Shown: positions 1 to 6,645 of the stretch, piece after piece | Position numbering within the stretch: the first letter of the stretch is position 1 | Layout of the letters: every line of letters begins with the position of its first letter | Made by a program: the position numbers and the translations under genes | Assembly: GCA_022013615.1 (NCBI GenBank) | Contig: JAKLQB010000414.1 | Location: forward strand, 1 to 10,854 | Length of the DNA: 10,854 nucleotides | DNA from: Desulfobacterales bacterium | GTDB lineage: Bacteria; Desulfobacterota; DSM-4660; Desulfatiglandales; Desulfatiglandaceae | Direction of reading: 5' to 3' | Notes under the pieces: generated by a model | Told to the model about the DNA's origin: nothing | Database searches by the model: none | What the model saw: the letters and a program-made list of their open reading frames with translations, nothing else

Positions 1-163
1 CCCGCCGCAGGCTAAATCCCGCTTTCAGTCCCGCTTTTAGCAGGAAACTGTGAACCTGACAACCTGAGTGGTTACGTTGTGTTGAGGCTATTCTATTACC
101 TGGTACGATAAAGTCAAAGTAAAGCTTAACCTGATGATTTTAGATTATGATTGCCCTATCTGT
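1..163. other. Intergenic stretch, no gene recognised
   Basis: I see no credible open frame or RNA gene here. The only regularity is a short direct repeat, TCCCGCTTT at about 17-25 and again at about 30-38. The palindromic repeat at 164-274 and the tRNA follow. The stretch could be the distal part of an intergenic region whose neighbouring gene lies outside the window. Confidence 0.5.
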
Positions 164-274
164 AAAATCCCCCCTAGCCCCCCTTTGAAAAGTGGGGAAT
201 CTTGACCTCTCCCCTTTGCAAAGGTGGGAAATCTTGGCCTCCCCCTTTTGAAAAGGGGGATTGAGGGGGATTTT
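164..274. repeat. Three-unit palindromic C-run/G-run repeat
   Basis: Three successive imperfect palindromes share the pattern CCCCTTTGAAAAGGGG: one near 178-197, one near 209-228 (CCCCTTTGCAAAGGTGGG) and one near 240-260 (CCCCCTTTTGAAAAGGGGGA). The block is itself framed by an outer inverted repeat: AAAATCCCCC at the left end matches GGGGGATTTT at the right end. Spacers between units are also alike (AATCTTGACCTC and AATCTTGGCCTC). This nested arrangement is typical of small dispersed non-coding palindromic repeats in bacterial intergenic DNA. Calling it dispersed is inference, because only one locus is visible. Confidence 0.7.
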
Positions 275-353
275 CACCCTCCTGTTTACTTGGTTTTTTC
301 GGAGTCGTCTATTGCTCTATTTCGCTGTATAAACCGGCCAACCGGATGAACGG

Positions 354-441
354 TGGCGGAGGGAGTAGGATTCGAACCCACGGTACCTCTCGGCACAACG
401 GTTTTCAAGACCGCCTCCTTAAACCACTCGGACATCCCTCC
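354..441 (-). tRNA. tRNA-Ser (anticodon UGA)
   Basis: The minus strand gives an 88-nt class II tRNA. Acceptor stem GGAGGGA pairs with TCCCTCC, the discriminator is G, and the CCA end is encoded at 354-356. The anticodon loop CTTGAAA carries TGA at plus positions 405-407, which reads serine UCA/UCN codons. A long variable arm (GTGCC-GAGA-GGTAC) is present as expected for tRNA-Ser, and the T arm has GGTTCGAATCC. A promoter lies just upstream at 467-495. Downstream, a short hairpin CCGG-TTGG-CCGG (334-345 on plus) followed by TTTATA might end the transcript, but it is weak. No integrase or duplicated tRNA end is seen, so there is no evidence of an integration site. Confidence 0.96.
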
Positions 442-466
442 AACCTATACATATTCTAAGCCTTTT

Positions 467-495
467 ATAATAACAACACTTGGACGAATAGTCAA
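467..495 (-). promoter_or_regulatory. Sigma70-type promoter of tRNA-Ser
   Basis: On the minus strand, TTGACT (490-495) and TATTAT (467-472) are separated by exactly 17 bases. This is close to the TTGACA-17-TATAAT consensus. The -10 box ends 25 bases before the mature tRNA 5' end at 441, leaving room for a short leader removed by RNase P. The match is seen in sequence. Its use as a promoter is inference, strengthened by its position ahead of a stable RNA gene. Confidence 0.65.
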
Positions 496-508
496 AAATT
501 TTATCAGG

Positions 509-574
509 AATTCTAATTATGACCTTTAGGCCTTGCTAATGCAGGGCCGTGGGGTCTCTTTTTAAAGGCCGCAA
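509..574 (+). repeat. Left 66-bp arm of fold-back element
   Basis: The arm begins AATTCTAATTATGACC and ends AAAGGCCGCAA. It is the reverse complement of 732-797 apart from one G/A difference near 535. A looser match continues outward for about eight bases (TCAG at 504-507 against CTGA at 799-802), suggesting that the ancestral arm was slightly longer. Confidence 0.9.
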
Positions 575-731
575 GAAAAATGCTACCACAGCTTGTCGAA
601 CGCCCCCGTGGCCTTGAATAAAGGCTCCGAGCAGGCAGAGAAGGCGTCAGTTGCAAAGGAGACTCTCCTTTGGGGCTGTCCTATAACGAATTTCAAGGCT
701 ACGCTGCCGTTCAATAGAATGAGGCAGGACT

Positions 732-797
732 TTGCGGCCTTTAAAAAGAGACCCCACGGCCCTGCATTAGTAAGGCCTAAAGGTCATAATTAGAATT
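732..797 (-). repeat. Right 66-bp arm of fold-back element
   Basis: This is the inverted partner of 509-574, with 65 of 66 positions matching. It begins TTGCGGCCTTTAAAAAG and ends AATTAGAATT. The single difference changes GTA to GCA in the outward reading frame (Val to Ala), which leaves the shared peptide tail and its TAG stop intact. Confidence 0.9.
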
Positions 798-837
798 ACT
801 GAAAATCCAGGGAAAAAATTGAGGAGGATTATAGGGA

Positions 838-1686
838 ATGGAGATAAAGACTTTAGGCGTAGTTGGTGCAGGACAGATGGGTTCAGGCATTGTACAGGTA
901 GCTGCGAGCAACGGGTTATCAGTGGTTATGAATGATATTAAGGATGAATTTGTGGAAGGGGGCTTTGCAACCATTGAAAAGAGCCTTGACCGCATGATCA
1001 AGAAGGAAAAAATCACTGAGGAAGATAAAAAAGGAATCTTGAGCAGGGTAGAGGGTTCGACATCACTGGAGGACATGGCCAAGGCCGATTTTGTTGTGGA
1101 AGCAGCAACAGAGAATGAGGTCCTTAAGCAGCAGATTTTCTATAAATTGGACGAATACTGCAGGGAAGGCGTTATTCTTTCATCAAATACGTCTTCCATC
1201 TCCATTACCAAAATTGCAGGGTCAACAAAAAGACCGGAAAAGATAATTGGCATGCATTTTATGAACCCTGTTCCTATGATGAAGCTTGTAGAAATCATTA
1301 ATGGACTGGCTACTTCCGATGAGACCTTCCAGGTGACGCGAGATCTGGCCGTGAAATTGGGGAAGACCCCTGTACCGGCCAACGATTTCCCTGGTTTTAT
1401 AAGCAATAGGGTTCTTCTACCGATGATCAATGAGGCAATCTTTGCGCTTTTTGAAGGTGTGGGCACAGCAGAGGATATCGACCAGGTAATGAAATTAGGA
1501 ATGAATCACCCCATGGGTCCTCTGGCACTGGCTGATCTGATCGGTCTGGATACGTGTCTGGCCATTATGGAGGTCCTGCACCGGGGAATGGGTGATGATA
1601 AATACCGACCATGCCCGCTTTTAAGGAAACATGTGGATGCCGGTTGGCTTGGCAGGAAAACGGGCAAGGGGTTTTATGATTATTGA
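838..1686 (+). CDS. hbd: 3-hydroxybutyryl-CoA dehydrogenase
   Basis: The 282-residue product is a soluble cytoplasmic enzyme that interconverts acetoacetyl-CoA and 3-hydroxybutyryl-CoA with NAD(P)H, as used in butyrate-type metabolism and short-chain beta-oxidation. The N-terminal Rossmann domain (about 1-185) shows the dinucleotide motif G10-A-G12-QM-G15. Catalytic residues of the family are present: Ser119 in NTSS, His140 in [13 protein letters not shown], Glu152 and Asn190 in FISNR. The C-terminal 3HCDH dimerisation domain (about 186-282) ends with [11 protein letters not shown], the usual end for this family. Length matches single-function Hbd rather than FadB fusions. GAGGAGG lies 10 bases before the ATG. 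No hydratase, thiolase or acyl-CoA dehydrogenase partner is visible, so the pathway is open. The gene stands first in a two-gene unit with the receiver protein, and no clear promoter is seen because the fold-back element occupies the upstream DNA. Confidence 0.95.
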   Translation: MEIKTLGVVGAGQMGSGIVQVAASNGLSVVMNDIKDEFVEGGFATIEKSLDRMIKKEKITEEDKKGILSRVEGSTSLEDMAKADFVVEAATENEVLKQQIFYKLDEYCREGVILSSNTSSISITKIAGSTKRPEKIIGMHFMNPVPMMKLVEIINGLATSDETFQVTRDLAVKLGKTPVPANDFPGFISNRVLLPMINEAIFALFEGVGTAEDIDQVMKLGMNHPMGPLALADLIGLDTCLAIMEVLHRGMGDDKYRPCPLLRKHVDAGWLGRKTGKGFYDY

Positions 1687-1729
1687 TTCCAATACATCTT
1701 TGAGGTTCTGAAATCGAGGAGAATAGATT

Positions 1730-2098
1730 ATGGCAAAGATATTGATTGTGGACGATGAAGAACATATCCGATATCTGTATTCAGAGGAACTGAGTGAGGC
1801 AGGGTATGAGGTTATAACAGCCGAAAGCGGGTATATGCTTTTGGAGAAGATCGAGGAGGAAAAGCCGGACCTGGTGGTGCTGGATATCAAGATGGTGGAC
1901 TACAATGGCCTTGATCTGTTGCAAGACATTAGAAACAAGTTTTACACTATGCCTGTTGTTCTCTGCACCGCCTACGACACCTTTAAGGAGGATATGAAAT
2001 CTATTGCCGCGGATTTCTATGTCATAAAATCATTTGATTTGACAGAACTTAAAAAGAAAATAGCTATGGCACTGGAGGCAACCGTAAATACAGAGTAG
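1730..2098 (+). CDS. Single-domain response regulator (receiver only)
   Basis: The 122-residue product is one CheY-like receiver domain with no output domain. It shows the acidic pair Asp8-Asp9 in LIVDDE, the phospho-acceptor Asp52 in LVVLDIKM, the switch Thr80 in LCTAY and Lys100 in YVIKS. Most receivers have Lys-Pro at the last site; here Ser101 replaces the proline. Such proteins usually act as phosphorelay intermediates or bind a partner when phosphorylated; which applies is unknown. No histidine kinase lies in the window. The gene starts 43 bp after hbd with GAGGAG eight bases before the ATG, so co-transcription is likely although a functional link is not obvious. It ends with TAG and is followed by a strong terminator hairpin. 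Confidence 0.9.
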   Translation: MAKILIVDDEEHIRYLYSEELSEAGYEVITAESGYMLLEKIEEEKPDLVVLDIKMVDYNGLDLLQDIRNKFYTMPVVLCTAYDTFKEDMKSIAADFYVIKSFDLTELKKKIAMALEATVNTE

Positions 2099-2143
2099 GG
2101 CACCAGGCATCGTGAAATTGGTTTTTCGGTTTATGTTTAAAGA

Positions 2144-2185
2144 AAAGCCCAAAATATGTGCCATAAGGCACGGATTTTGGGCTTT
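2144..2185. terminator. Bidirectional intrinsic terminator hairpin
   Basis: AAAGCCCAAAAT (2144-2155) pairs with ATTTTGGGCTTT (2174-2185). The stem continues as GTGCC/GGCAC (2158-2162 with 2167-2171) around an ATAA loop. On the plus strand TTTATTATTTG follows; on the minus strand TTTTCTTTAAAC follows. It sits between the convergent receiver gene and dppF, so it can serve both transcripts. Between this hairpin and the dppF stop (2186-2339) I see no gene, only a weak GTCCC/GGGAC pairing at 2267-2287. Confidence 0.85.
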
Positions 2186-2339
2186 ATTATTTGTATGAGC
2201 TCCTCACAAAAGCCCCCATGGCTTGCTTGCCCGAATTTCAATTCAATAATAGTCAACAACCCCAACGTCCCCATTGCCCCAAGGGACAACCCGATGTCTG
2301 GTTCTGGACAAATTGAGTGGAAGTCAGTTTGAAGGGAAA

Positions 2340-3296
2340 TCACTTTTTCAAATGACAGGCTACATAATGGCCATTCACTATTTCAATTAAGGGAGGCTCT
2401 TCTTTACTGCAAATACCTTCAACGTATTTACATCGGGTACGAAAGTGACACCCGGAGGGAGGATTGATGGGGCTCGGAACATCACCTTGCAGGACGATCC
2501 GTTTTCGGTCCAGGGTCGGGTCAGGTATAGGTACTGCAGAAAGCAGGGCTTCGGTGTAAGGATGCAGAGGATTAGAATAGAGATCTTCTGTATCAGCTAA
2601 TTCTACAATCTTGCCTAAGTACATTACCGCAACTCTGCCGGAAATATGTTTTATTACACTCAAGTCATGCGCAATAAAAAGATAGGTAAAGCCGAACTTA
2701 GCCTGGAGGTCTTCTAATAGATTTATTACCTGGGCTTGAATGGAGACATCCAGGGCCGAAACCGGCTCATCGCAGACTATCAACTTCGGGTTTAATGCCA
2801 GGGCTCGGGCAATCCCGATCCTCTGACGCTGCCCACCACTAAATTCATGAGGATATCTTTTCATGTAACGAGGTGACATACCCACTGTTTCCAGAAGATT
2901 AACAACTCGTTCCTCTTTTTCTTTCCCTTTTGCGATGTTATGAATATATAAAGGTTCTCCTATGATATCTCCTATTGTCATCCTTGGGTTAAGAGAACCA
3001 AAGGGGTCCTGGAAAATGACCTGCATATTCCGTCTTGCATTCCTCATTTCCTGTTTGCTTAGTTTAGAGATGTCTGCTCCTTCAAAATATACTTCTCCCG
3101 CCGTAGGCTCGTAGAGTCCTAAAACCAGTCTGCCGACAGTAGTTTTTCCGCATCCGGATTCCCCTACCAAACCCAATATTTCACCTTTATTGATATGAAA
3201 GCTTACTCCATCTACTGCCTGGACATAGCCTACTATTTTAGAAAAGATCCCTCCCCGAATAGGAAAATACTTTTTTAGTCCTTTTACTGTAAGCAA
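2340..3296 (-). CDS. dppF: Dipeptide/oligopeptide ABC transporter ATP-binding protein DppF
   Basis: The 318-residue cytoplasmic ATPase is one of two that power the importer encoded upstream. Walker A is GESGCGKT (45-52), Q-loop Gln96, signature SGGQRQ (153-158), Walker B LIVCDE (172-177) and H-loop His210. After the ATPase core comes the oligopeptide-transporter C-terminal domain (about 230-318), with Cys283, Cys289, Cys296 and Cys314. These match the cysteine pattern reported to hold a [4Fe-4S] cluster in some DppD-type proteins. I chose the TTG start because CAGGAG (3305-3310) lies eight bases upstream and the protein begins at the normal family position ([13 protein letters not shown]). 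The 67-bp gap from dppD is wider than the other internal permease-ATPase gaps. The gene is last in the transporter unit. The substrate cannot be read from an ATPase. Confidence 0.93.
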   Translation of the reverse strand: MLTVKGLKKYFPIRGGIFSKIVGYVQAVDGVSFHINKGEILGLVGESGCGKTTVGRLVLGLYEPTAGEVYFEGADISKLSKQEMRNARRNMQVIFQDPFGSLNPRMTIGDIIGEPLYIHNIAKGKEKEERVVNLLETVGMSPRYMKRYPHEFSGGQRQRIGIARALALNPKLIVCDEPVSALDVSIQAQVINLLEDLQAKFGFTYLFIAHDLSVIKHISGRVAVMYLGKIVELADTEDLYSNPLHPYTEALLSAVPIPDPTLDRKRIVLQGDVPSPINPPSGCHFRTRCKYVEGICSKEEPPLIEIVNGHYVACHLKK

Positions 3297-3363
3297 GATA
3301 CTATCTCCTGGATGGACTTATTCCGAAGCCGTCACTTTTTATCTTGATAACTGAACTGTTAGC

Positions 3364-4356
3364 TCAAAAATATGTTCTTTTATCCTCATCATAAATGAAG
3401 CAACAGACATTATGTGTATTACTTACTTCCTTTAATTGTGGTTCTTCTTTCTTACAAAAGCTTTTAGCAAACTTGCAGCGGGGATGGAATCTACATCCTG
3501 AAGGAAATTCCAGGGAATTAGGCACCATTCCCGGAATGACTTCCAGCCGCCTCTTTTTCGTATCTGTCAGACGGGGAATAGAATCATAAAGGGCTTGGGT
3601 ATAAGGATGCCTGGGATCTTTAAAGATAGTTTTTACATCGGCATACTCTAAGGCTTTACCGGCATAGGCGACAAGTACATCATCAGAGACCTCGGCAATG
3701 ACGGCTAAATCATGCGTAATCATCATTACCGCCATGCCTATTTCTTCTCTTATTTTCTTAAGTAACTCCAGGATCTGTGCCTGAATGGTTACATCCAAAG
3801 CCGTAGTGGGTTCATCTGCAATAAGCAATTTTGGTTCACAGGATAAGGCCATGGCAATCATTGCCCGCTGCCTCATTCCCCCACTCAACTGGTGTGGATA
3901 GTTATCCATTCGTTTCTCTGGAGATGGCATACCTACCAGATCTAACATCTCTATTGCCTTCTTGAGTGCCTTTTTTTTATCCAATTTCTGGTGCAGGATA
4001 ATAGGCTCTATAATCTGGTTTCCAATGGTAAAAACAGGGTTCAAAGAGGTCATGGGTTCCTGAAAGATCATAGAAATATCATTTCCCCGGATTTTTTTTA
4101 TCTCAGATGAGCTTTTCTTTAAAAGGTCTTCACCCTCAAACCAAATTTCCCCCTCAATTATCTTTCCTGGAGGACTGGCTACTAACTGCATTATAGAAAG
4201 GGCTGAAACACTTTTACCGCATCCTGATTCTCCTATCATCCCCAGGGTTTCCCCTTTCCTGATAATAAAATCCATTCCGTCAACTGCCCGGGCAATTCCG
4301 TCTTCGGTATAAAAATAGGTCTTCAGATTTTTTACTTCTAGCAATATATCGCTCAA
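3364..4356 (-). CDS. dppD: Dipeptide/oligopeptide ABC transporter ATP-binding protein DppD
   Basis: The 330-residue ATPase partners DppF in a heterodimeric motor. Walker A is GESGCGKS (42-49), Q-loop Gln99, signature LSGGMRQ (157-163), Walker B LLIADE (177-182) and H-loop His215. The C-terminal oligopeptide domain has Cys288, Cys294, Cys301 and Cys318/Cys319, again the spacing seen in iron-sulfur-binding DppD proteins. The start is TTG with AAAGGAG (4368-4374) 11 bases upstream. The CTG codon directly before it would sit at a better distance (eight bases) but is a rarer initiator, so the start is uncertain by one codon. The gene is 44 bp downstream of dppC and is clearly part of the same transcript. 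Confidence 0.93.
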   Translation of the reverse strand: MSDILLEVKNLKTYFYTEDGIARAVDGMDFIIRKGETLGMIGESGCGKSVSALSIMQLVASPPGKIIEGEIWFEGEDLLKKSSSEIKKIRGNDISMIFQEPMTSLNPVFTIGNQIIEPIILHQKLDKKKALKKAIEMLDLVGMPSPEKRMDNYPHQLSGGMRQRAMIAMALSCEPKLLIADEPTTALDVTIQAQILELLKKIREEIGMAVMMITHDLAVIAEVSDDVLVAYAGKALEYADVKTIFKDPRHPYTQALYDSIPRLTDTKKRRLEVIPGMVPNSLEFPSGCRFHPRCKFAKSFCKKEEPQLKEVSNTHNVCCFIYDEDKRTYF

Positions 4357-4400
4357 CAGTTACTTTACTCCTTTTATTCCTAATGTTTCTGCTCAGCTAA

Positions 4401-5255
4401 TTATTCTCCTCGAAGTCGAGGATCAATCATGTCACGAATACCATCACCAAGCAGGTTAAAAGAGAGGATTGTGATAAGGATACTCAGGCCCGAATAAACA
4501 GAGATCCCAGGCGCATTAATGAGAACGTCAACACCCTCACGGATCATATTTCCCCAGGTAGGCGTAGGGGGCTGAACGCCCAAACCGATAAAAGCAAGAT
4601 TTGCTTCAAGTCGGATTGCCACGCCTACCCAAAGAGTTCCGGCGACCAGGAGTTCCCCGAAGATGTTAGGAAAGATATGTCGAACAATAATTCTGGGCGC
4701 CTTTGCCCCTATGGCCTGAGCTGCAAGAACATATTCACTTTCTTTCAGTGACAGAAGTGATCCGTGAGCCAAACGGGCAAACCTTGGAGTCATTACAATT
4801 CCAATCGTGATAATCAAATTAAAGAGATTCGACCCTAATGCGGCTGTTACAGCTATTGCCAATATAAGGTCGGGAAAACACATCAATATATCGACGATTC
4901 TCATTAAAATGCTTTCCACTTTCCCTCTAAAATAGCCAGCTACCATGCCCATTGTTGTCCCCACAAGCATTCCCAAAAGAACCGAAGAAATACCTATGAG
5001 TAAGGAAACCCGGCTGCCCCAGATAATTCGTGAAAAAACATCTCGCCCAAAATCGTCAGTACCTAACCAATGTTTGCTACTGCTCGCCATAAGGCGGAAA
5101 TAAGGATCTTGTTCTAAAGGATCAAAGGGTGAAATCCAGGGAGCAAAAATTGCAATTAACACAATTAGTAATGCGAGCAGTCCTCCTACCAAAGCAGTCC
5201 TGTTTCTTATAAAAGCAGACCACATTCTTTGGCGTTGAGTCATTTCTGTAAGCAT
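4401..5255 (-). CDS. dppC: Dipeptide/oligopeptide ABC transporter permease DppC
   Basis: The product, 284 residues from the start chosen here, is an inner-membrane permease. It has the OppC-type N-terminal region with a first membrane segment (about 22-42), the family motif LGTDDFGRDVFSR (64-76), and a BPD-type core of about five further helices. The EAA loop that contacts the ATPases (about 173-200) contains EYVLAAQAIGAK and HIFPN. The frame is open to a TTG at 5285, which would add ten residues, but the only AGGA there is one base from that TTG. The ATG at 5255 has AGAGGA at 5260-5265, a much better site, so it is preferred. The gene ends in DPRLRGE, the usual DppC terminus. It lies between dppB (about 75 bp gap) and dppD. 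Confidence 0.93.
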   Translation of the reverse strand: MLTEMTQRQRMWSAFIRNRTALVGGLLALLIVLIAIFAPWISPFDPLEQDPYFRLMASSSKHWLGTDDFGRDVFSRIIWGSRVSLLIGISSVLLGMLVGTTMGMVAGYFRGKVESILMRIVDILMCFPDLILAIAVTAALGSNLFNLIITIGIVMTPRFARLAHGSLLSLKESEYVLAAQAIGAKAPRIIVRHIFPNIFGELLVAGTLWVGVAIRLEANLAFIGLGVQPPTPTWGNMIREGVDVLINAPGISVYSGLSILITILSFNLLGDGIRDMIDPRLRGE

Positions 5256-5259
5256 TACA

Positions 5260-5265
5260 TCCTCT
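5260..5265 (-). promoter_or_regulatory. Ribosome binding site deciding the dppC start
   Basis: AGAGGA on the minus strand precedes the ATG at 5255 by four to five bases. It favours this internal start over the in-frame TTG at 5285, whose only candidate site touches the start codon. Confidence 0.6.
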
Positions 5266-5330
5266 TTTGTTTCAAATATTTTCAATCCTACTCAGGTTAG
5301 TATTTCCTGTTACGGTTTCTGCGCAAGCCC

Positions 5331-6272
5331 TTAATCATACTTAATTCGAGGATCGATTAGCCCATAAACCAGATCCGTCAAGAGATTTATAATAACGACA
5401 ATAACCGTATAAAGCACCATAACTGATTGAAGCGTTGTATAATCTCTCTGTTTAATTGCTCCCACCATTAATTTTCCTAATCCGGGCCGGGAAAACACAA
5501 TTTCTACCATTACAGAAGAACCGATGAGTACAACTGCATAAAGCCCACCTAAGGCAACGATTGGAATGAGCGCATTTCGCAAAACATGCTTGTACAAAAC
5601 AATTCGTTCAGGTACGCCCTTTGAGCGAGCTGTTCGCACATAATCTTCTCGGAGTATGTCCAGAATAGAAGAACGCGTCATCCGTGTTACATAAGCTGTC
5701 ATTATTAGCGCAAGAGAAAGTGCTGGCAGGAAAAGATGTCTGAGGTTATCTGCTAAATTTGAGAGGTCGCCTCCACCCACAACTGGAAAAAGCGGAAACT
5801 TAATTGAAAAAACCAGTATTAACAGGATACCTAAGTAAAAAGCAGGCACTGAGAGGCCTATTAAAGAAAAAATACGATTAAAGTAGTCTATAAAACTATT
5901 TCGTTTAACGGCTGCTGAAATACCTAAAGGAACCCCAAAGATGTAACCAAGAAGTATTGCACTAAGGGTAAGTTCTAAGGTATAGGGAAGAACTCTTGCT
6001 ATCTGAGAAGAAACCGGATAACCGGTAATGGTAGAGGTGCCAAGGTTCCCCTGGAACAGATCAGCAATAAATCGGAGGTATTGAAGCCAGAGCGGAGCAT
6101 TCAGGCCCATCTTCTCTCTCAAGGCATTTACCGCTTCTTTACTTGCATAATCTCCAAGCGCTGCTACCGCTGGATCGCCGGGTAATATACGCACAACTAC
6201 AAAAACCAGCGTTAACACAACAAAAAGAATAGGAATGCTTTGAAGAATTCTGCGAACGGCGTATTTAAACAT
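5331..6272 (-). CDS. dppB: Dipeptide/oligopeptide ABC transporter permease DppB
   Basis: The 313-residue inner-membrane permease forms the translocation channel with DppC. It has the OppB-type N-terminus (MFKYAVRRILQSIPILF) with a first helix at about 9-29, the RILPGDP motif (28-34), then five predicted helices. These lie at about 98-122, 134-158, 180-196, 234-257 and 284-303. The EAA loop (about 210-238) reads EDYVRTARSKGVP and later KHVLRNALIP. The C-terminus LVYGLIDPRIKYD is the normal family end. AGGAGG lies ten bases before the ATG. It is first in the permease-ATPase run and 365 bp downstream of the binding-protein gene. Confidence 0.94.
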   Translation of the reverse strand: MFKYAVRRILQSIPILFVVLTLVFVVVRILPGDPAVAALGDYASKEAVNALREKMGLNAPLWLQYLRFIADLFQGNLGTSTITGYPVSSQIARVLPYTLELTLSAILLGYIFGVPLGISAAVKRNSFIDYFNRIFSLIGLSVPAFYLGILLILVFSIKFPLFPVVGGGDLSNLADNLRHLFLPALSLALIMTAYVTRMTRSSILDILREDYVRTARSKGVPERIVLYKHVLRNALIPIVALGGLYAVVLIGSSVMVEIVFSRPGLGKLMVGAIKQRDYTTLQSVMVLYTVIVVIINLLTDLVYGLIDPRIKYD

Positions 6273-6637
6273 GGCCCCAATACCTCCTTAAAATATGAGC
6301 CTGTTGTTCAACCGGCTTTTCGACGTACCCCCCATGCCACGAGCATTTTCCGGATAAGAGATTGGCACAGATTCTGACTAATCTTTATGAAGCCACAAAA
6401 AGGCGCAAAATTCACAAAAACTGAAACAGGTCTGTAGCAATATCAGGAGATTACAAACAAAAAAATAGGCGTCTGACTTTTTACGAATGCATCAATTTTA
6501 GCTGGTTGTAGAAATCCCGATACATTTTATGGTAGGTGGGACTTTAGTCACCCGAAAACTCGGAGACTAAAGCCTGTCCTACCCGACCTAATTGAGTTGC
6601 AGTTACACTCATTACCCTGTCGGAATTCCGGCAGGAG
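6273..6637. other. 365-bp gap between binding protein and dppB
   Basis: No protein gene is visible. It contains the dppB ribosome-binding site, about 230 bp of AT-rich unassigned DNA, a three-part palindrome (6531-6583) and most of a hairpin overlapping the binding-protein stop codon (6608-6645). A gap of this size inside a transporter operon usually reflects a processing or attenuation point, or an inserted repeat. I found no convincing minus-strand promoter for dppB, so readthrough from upstream is the simpler view. Confidence 0.6.
6531..6583. repeat. Three-tier palindromic repeat (REP-like)
   Basis: Three nested inverted pairs are present: GGTAGG (6531-6536) with CCTACC (6578-6583), CTTTAGTC (6542-6549) with GACTAAAG (6565-6572), and CCGA with TCGG (6552-6555 with 6560-6563) around AAAC. 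The outer and middle stems are separated by short unpaired segments, giving a bulged cruciform or RNA stem. There is no following T-run on either strand, so it is not a simple terminator. It resembles dispersed extragenic palindromes; multiplicity cannot be tested here. Confidence 0.65.
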
Positions 6638-6645
6638 TTAATGAG
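6608..6645 (-). promoter_or_regulatory. Hairpin overlapping the binding-protein stop codon
   Basis: CTCATTA pairs with TAATGAG (6608-6614 with 6639-6645) and CCTGTCGG pairs with CCGGCAGG (6616-6623 with 6628-6635) around AATT, with a small internal bulge. The TAA of the binding-protein gene (6638-6640) lies in the stem. No T-run follows on the minus strand, so I infer an mRNA 3'-end stabiliser or a partial stop that would leave the binding protein in excess over the permeases, as known for other ABC operons. Confidence 0.5.

Larger units (their letters stand above)
509..797. mobile_element. MITE-like fold-back element with 66-bp inverted arms
   Basis: A 289-bp unit has 66-bp inverted arms (509-574 and 732-797) identical except at one position. 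The 157-bp centre contains three further hairpins: GCCTT-GAATA-AAGGC (611-625), CAAAGGAG-ACT-CTCCTTTG (654-672) and CTGCC...GGCAG (704-727). A transcript would fold into one very long stem capped by three small ones. Read outward, each arm can encode AAFKKRPHGPAL-V/A-RPKGHN followed by TAG, so the element looks like two opposed copies of one gene end. A frame starting at TTG 593 runs through the right arm to 793 but has no ribosome-binding site. No transposase is encoded and no clear target duplication is visible. A miniature transposable element or a structured RNA are the main possibilities. The element ends 40 bp before hbd. Confidence 0.6.

Noticed and set aside
164..274. Possible CRISPR array because of three repeated units
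   Set aside because: The units are palindromic, about 30 bp apart with near-identical spacers of about 12 bp, and no cas gene is present.
331..353. Rho-independent terminator after tRNA-Ser
   Set aside because: The stem is only four pairs (CCGG-TTGG-CCGG) and the T-rich tail is short. Noted in the tRNA entry but too weak to list.
480..508. Plus-strand promoter for hbd: TTGGAC at 480-485 with a following AT-rich stretch
   Set aside because: No acceptable -10 box lies at 16-18 bases, and the region already contains a better minus-strand promoter.
593..793. Small plus-strand frame of 66 codons from a TTG, ending in RPHGPALVRPKGHN
   Set aside because: No ribosome-binding site precedes the TTG and its C-terminal third is the inverted arm of the fold-back element. 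Treated as part of that element rather than as an independent gene.
777..1466. Open frames on the minus strand opposite hbd (777-1082 and 1140-1466)
   Set aside because: They are antisense to a gene with complete catalytic motifs, lack ribosome-binding sites and show no recognisable domain.
2137..2343. Minus-strand frame of 68 codons after dppF
   Set aside because: It runs through the terminator hairpin and overlaps the dppF stop; composition is not gene-like and no domain is visible.
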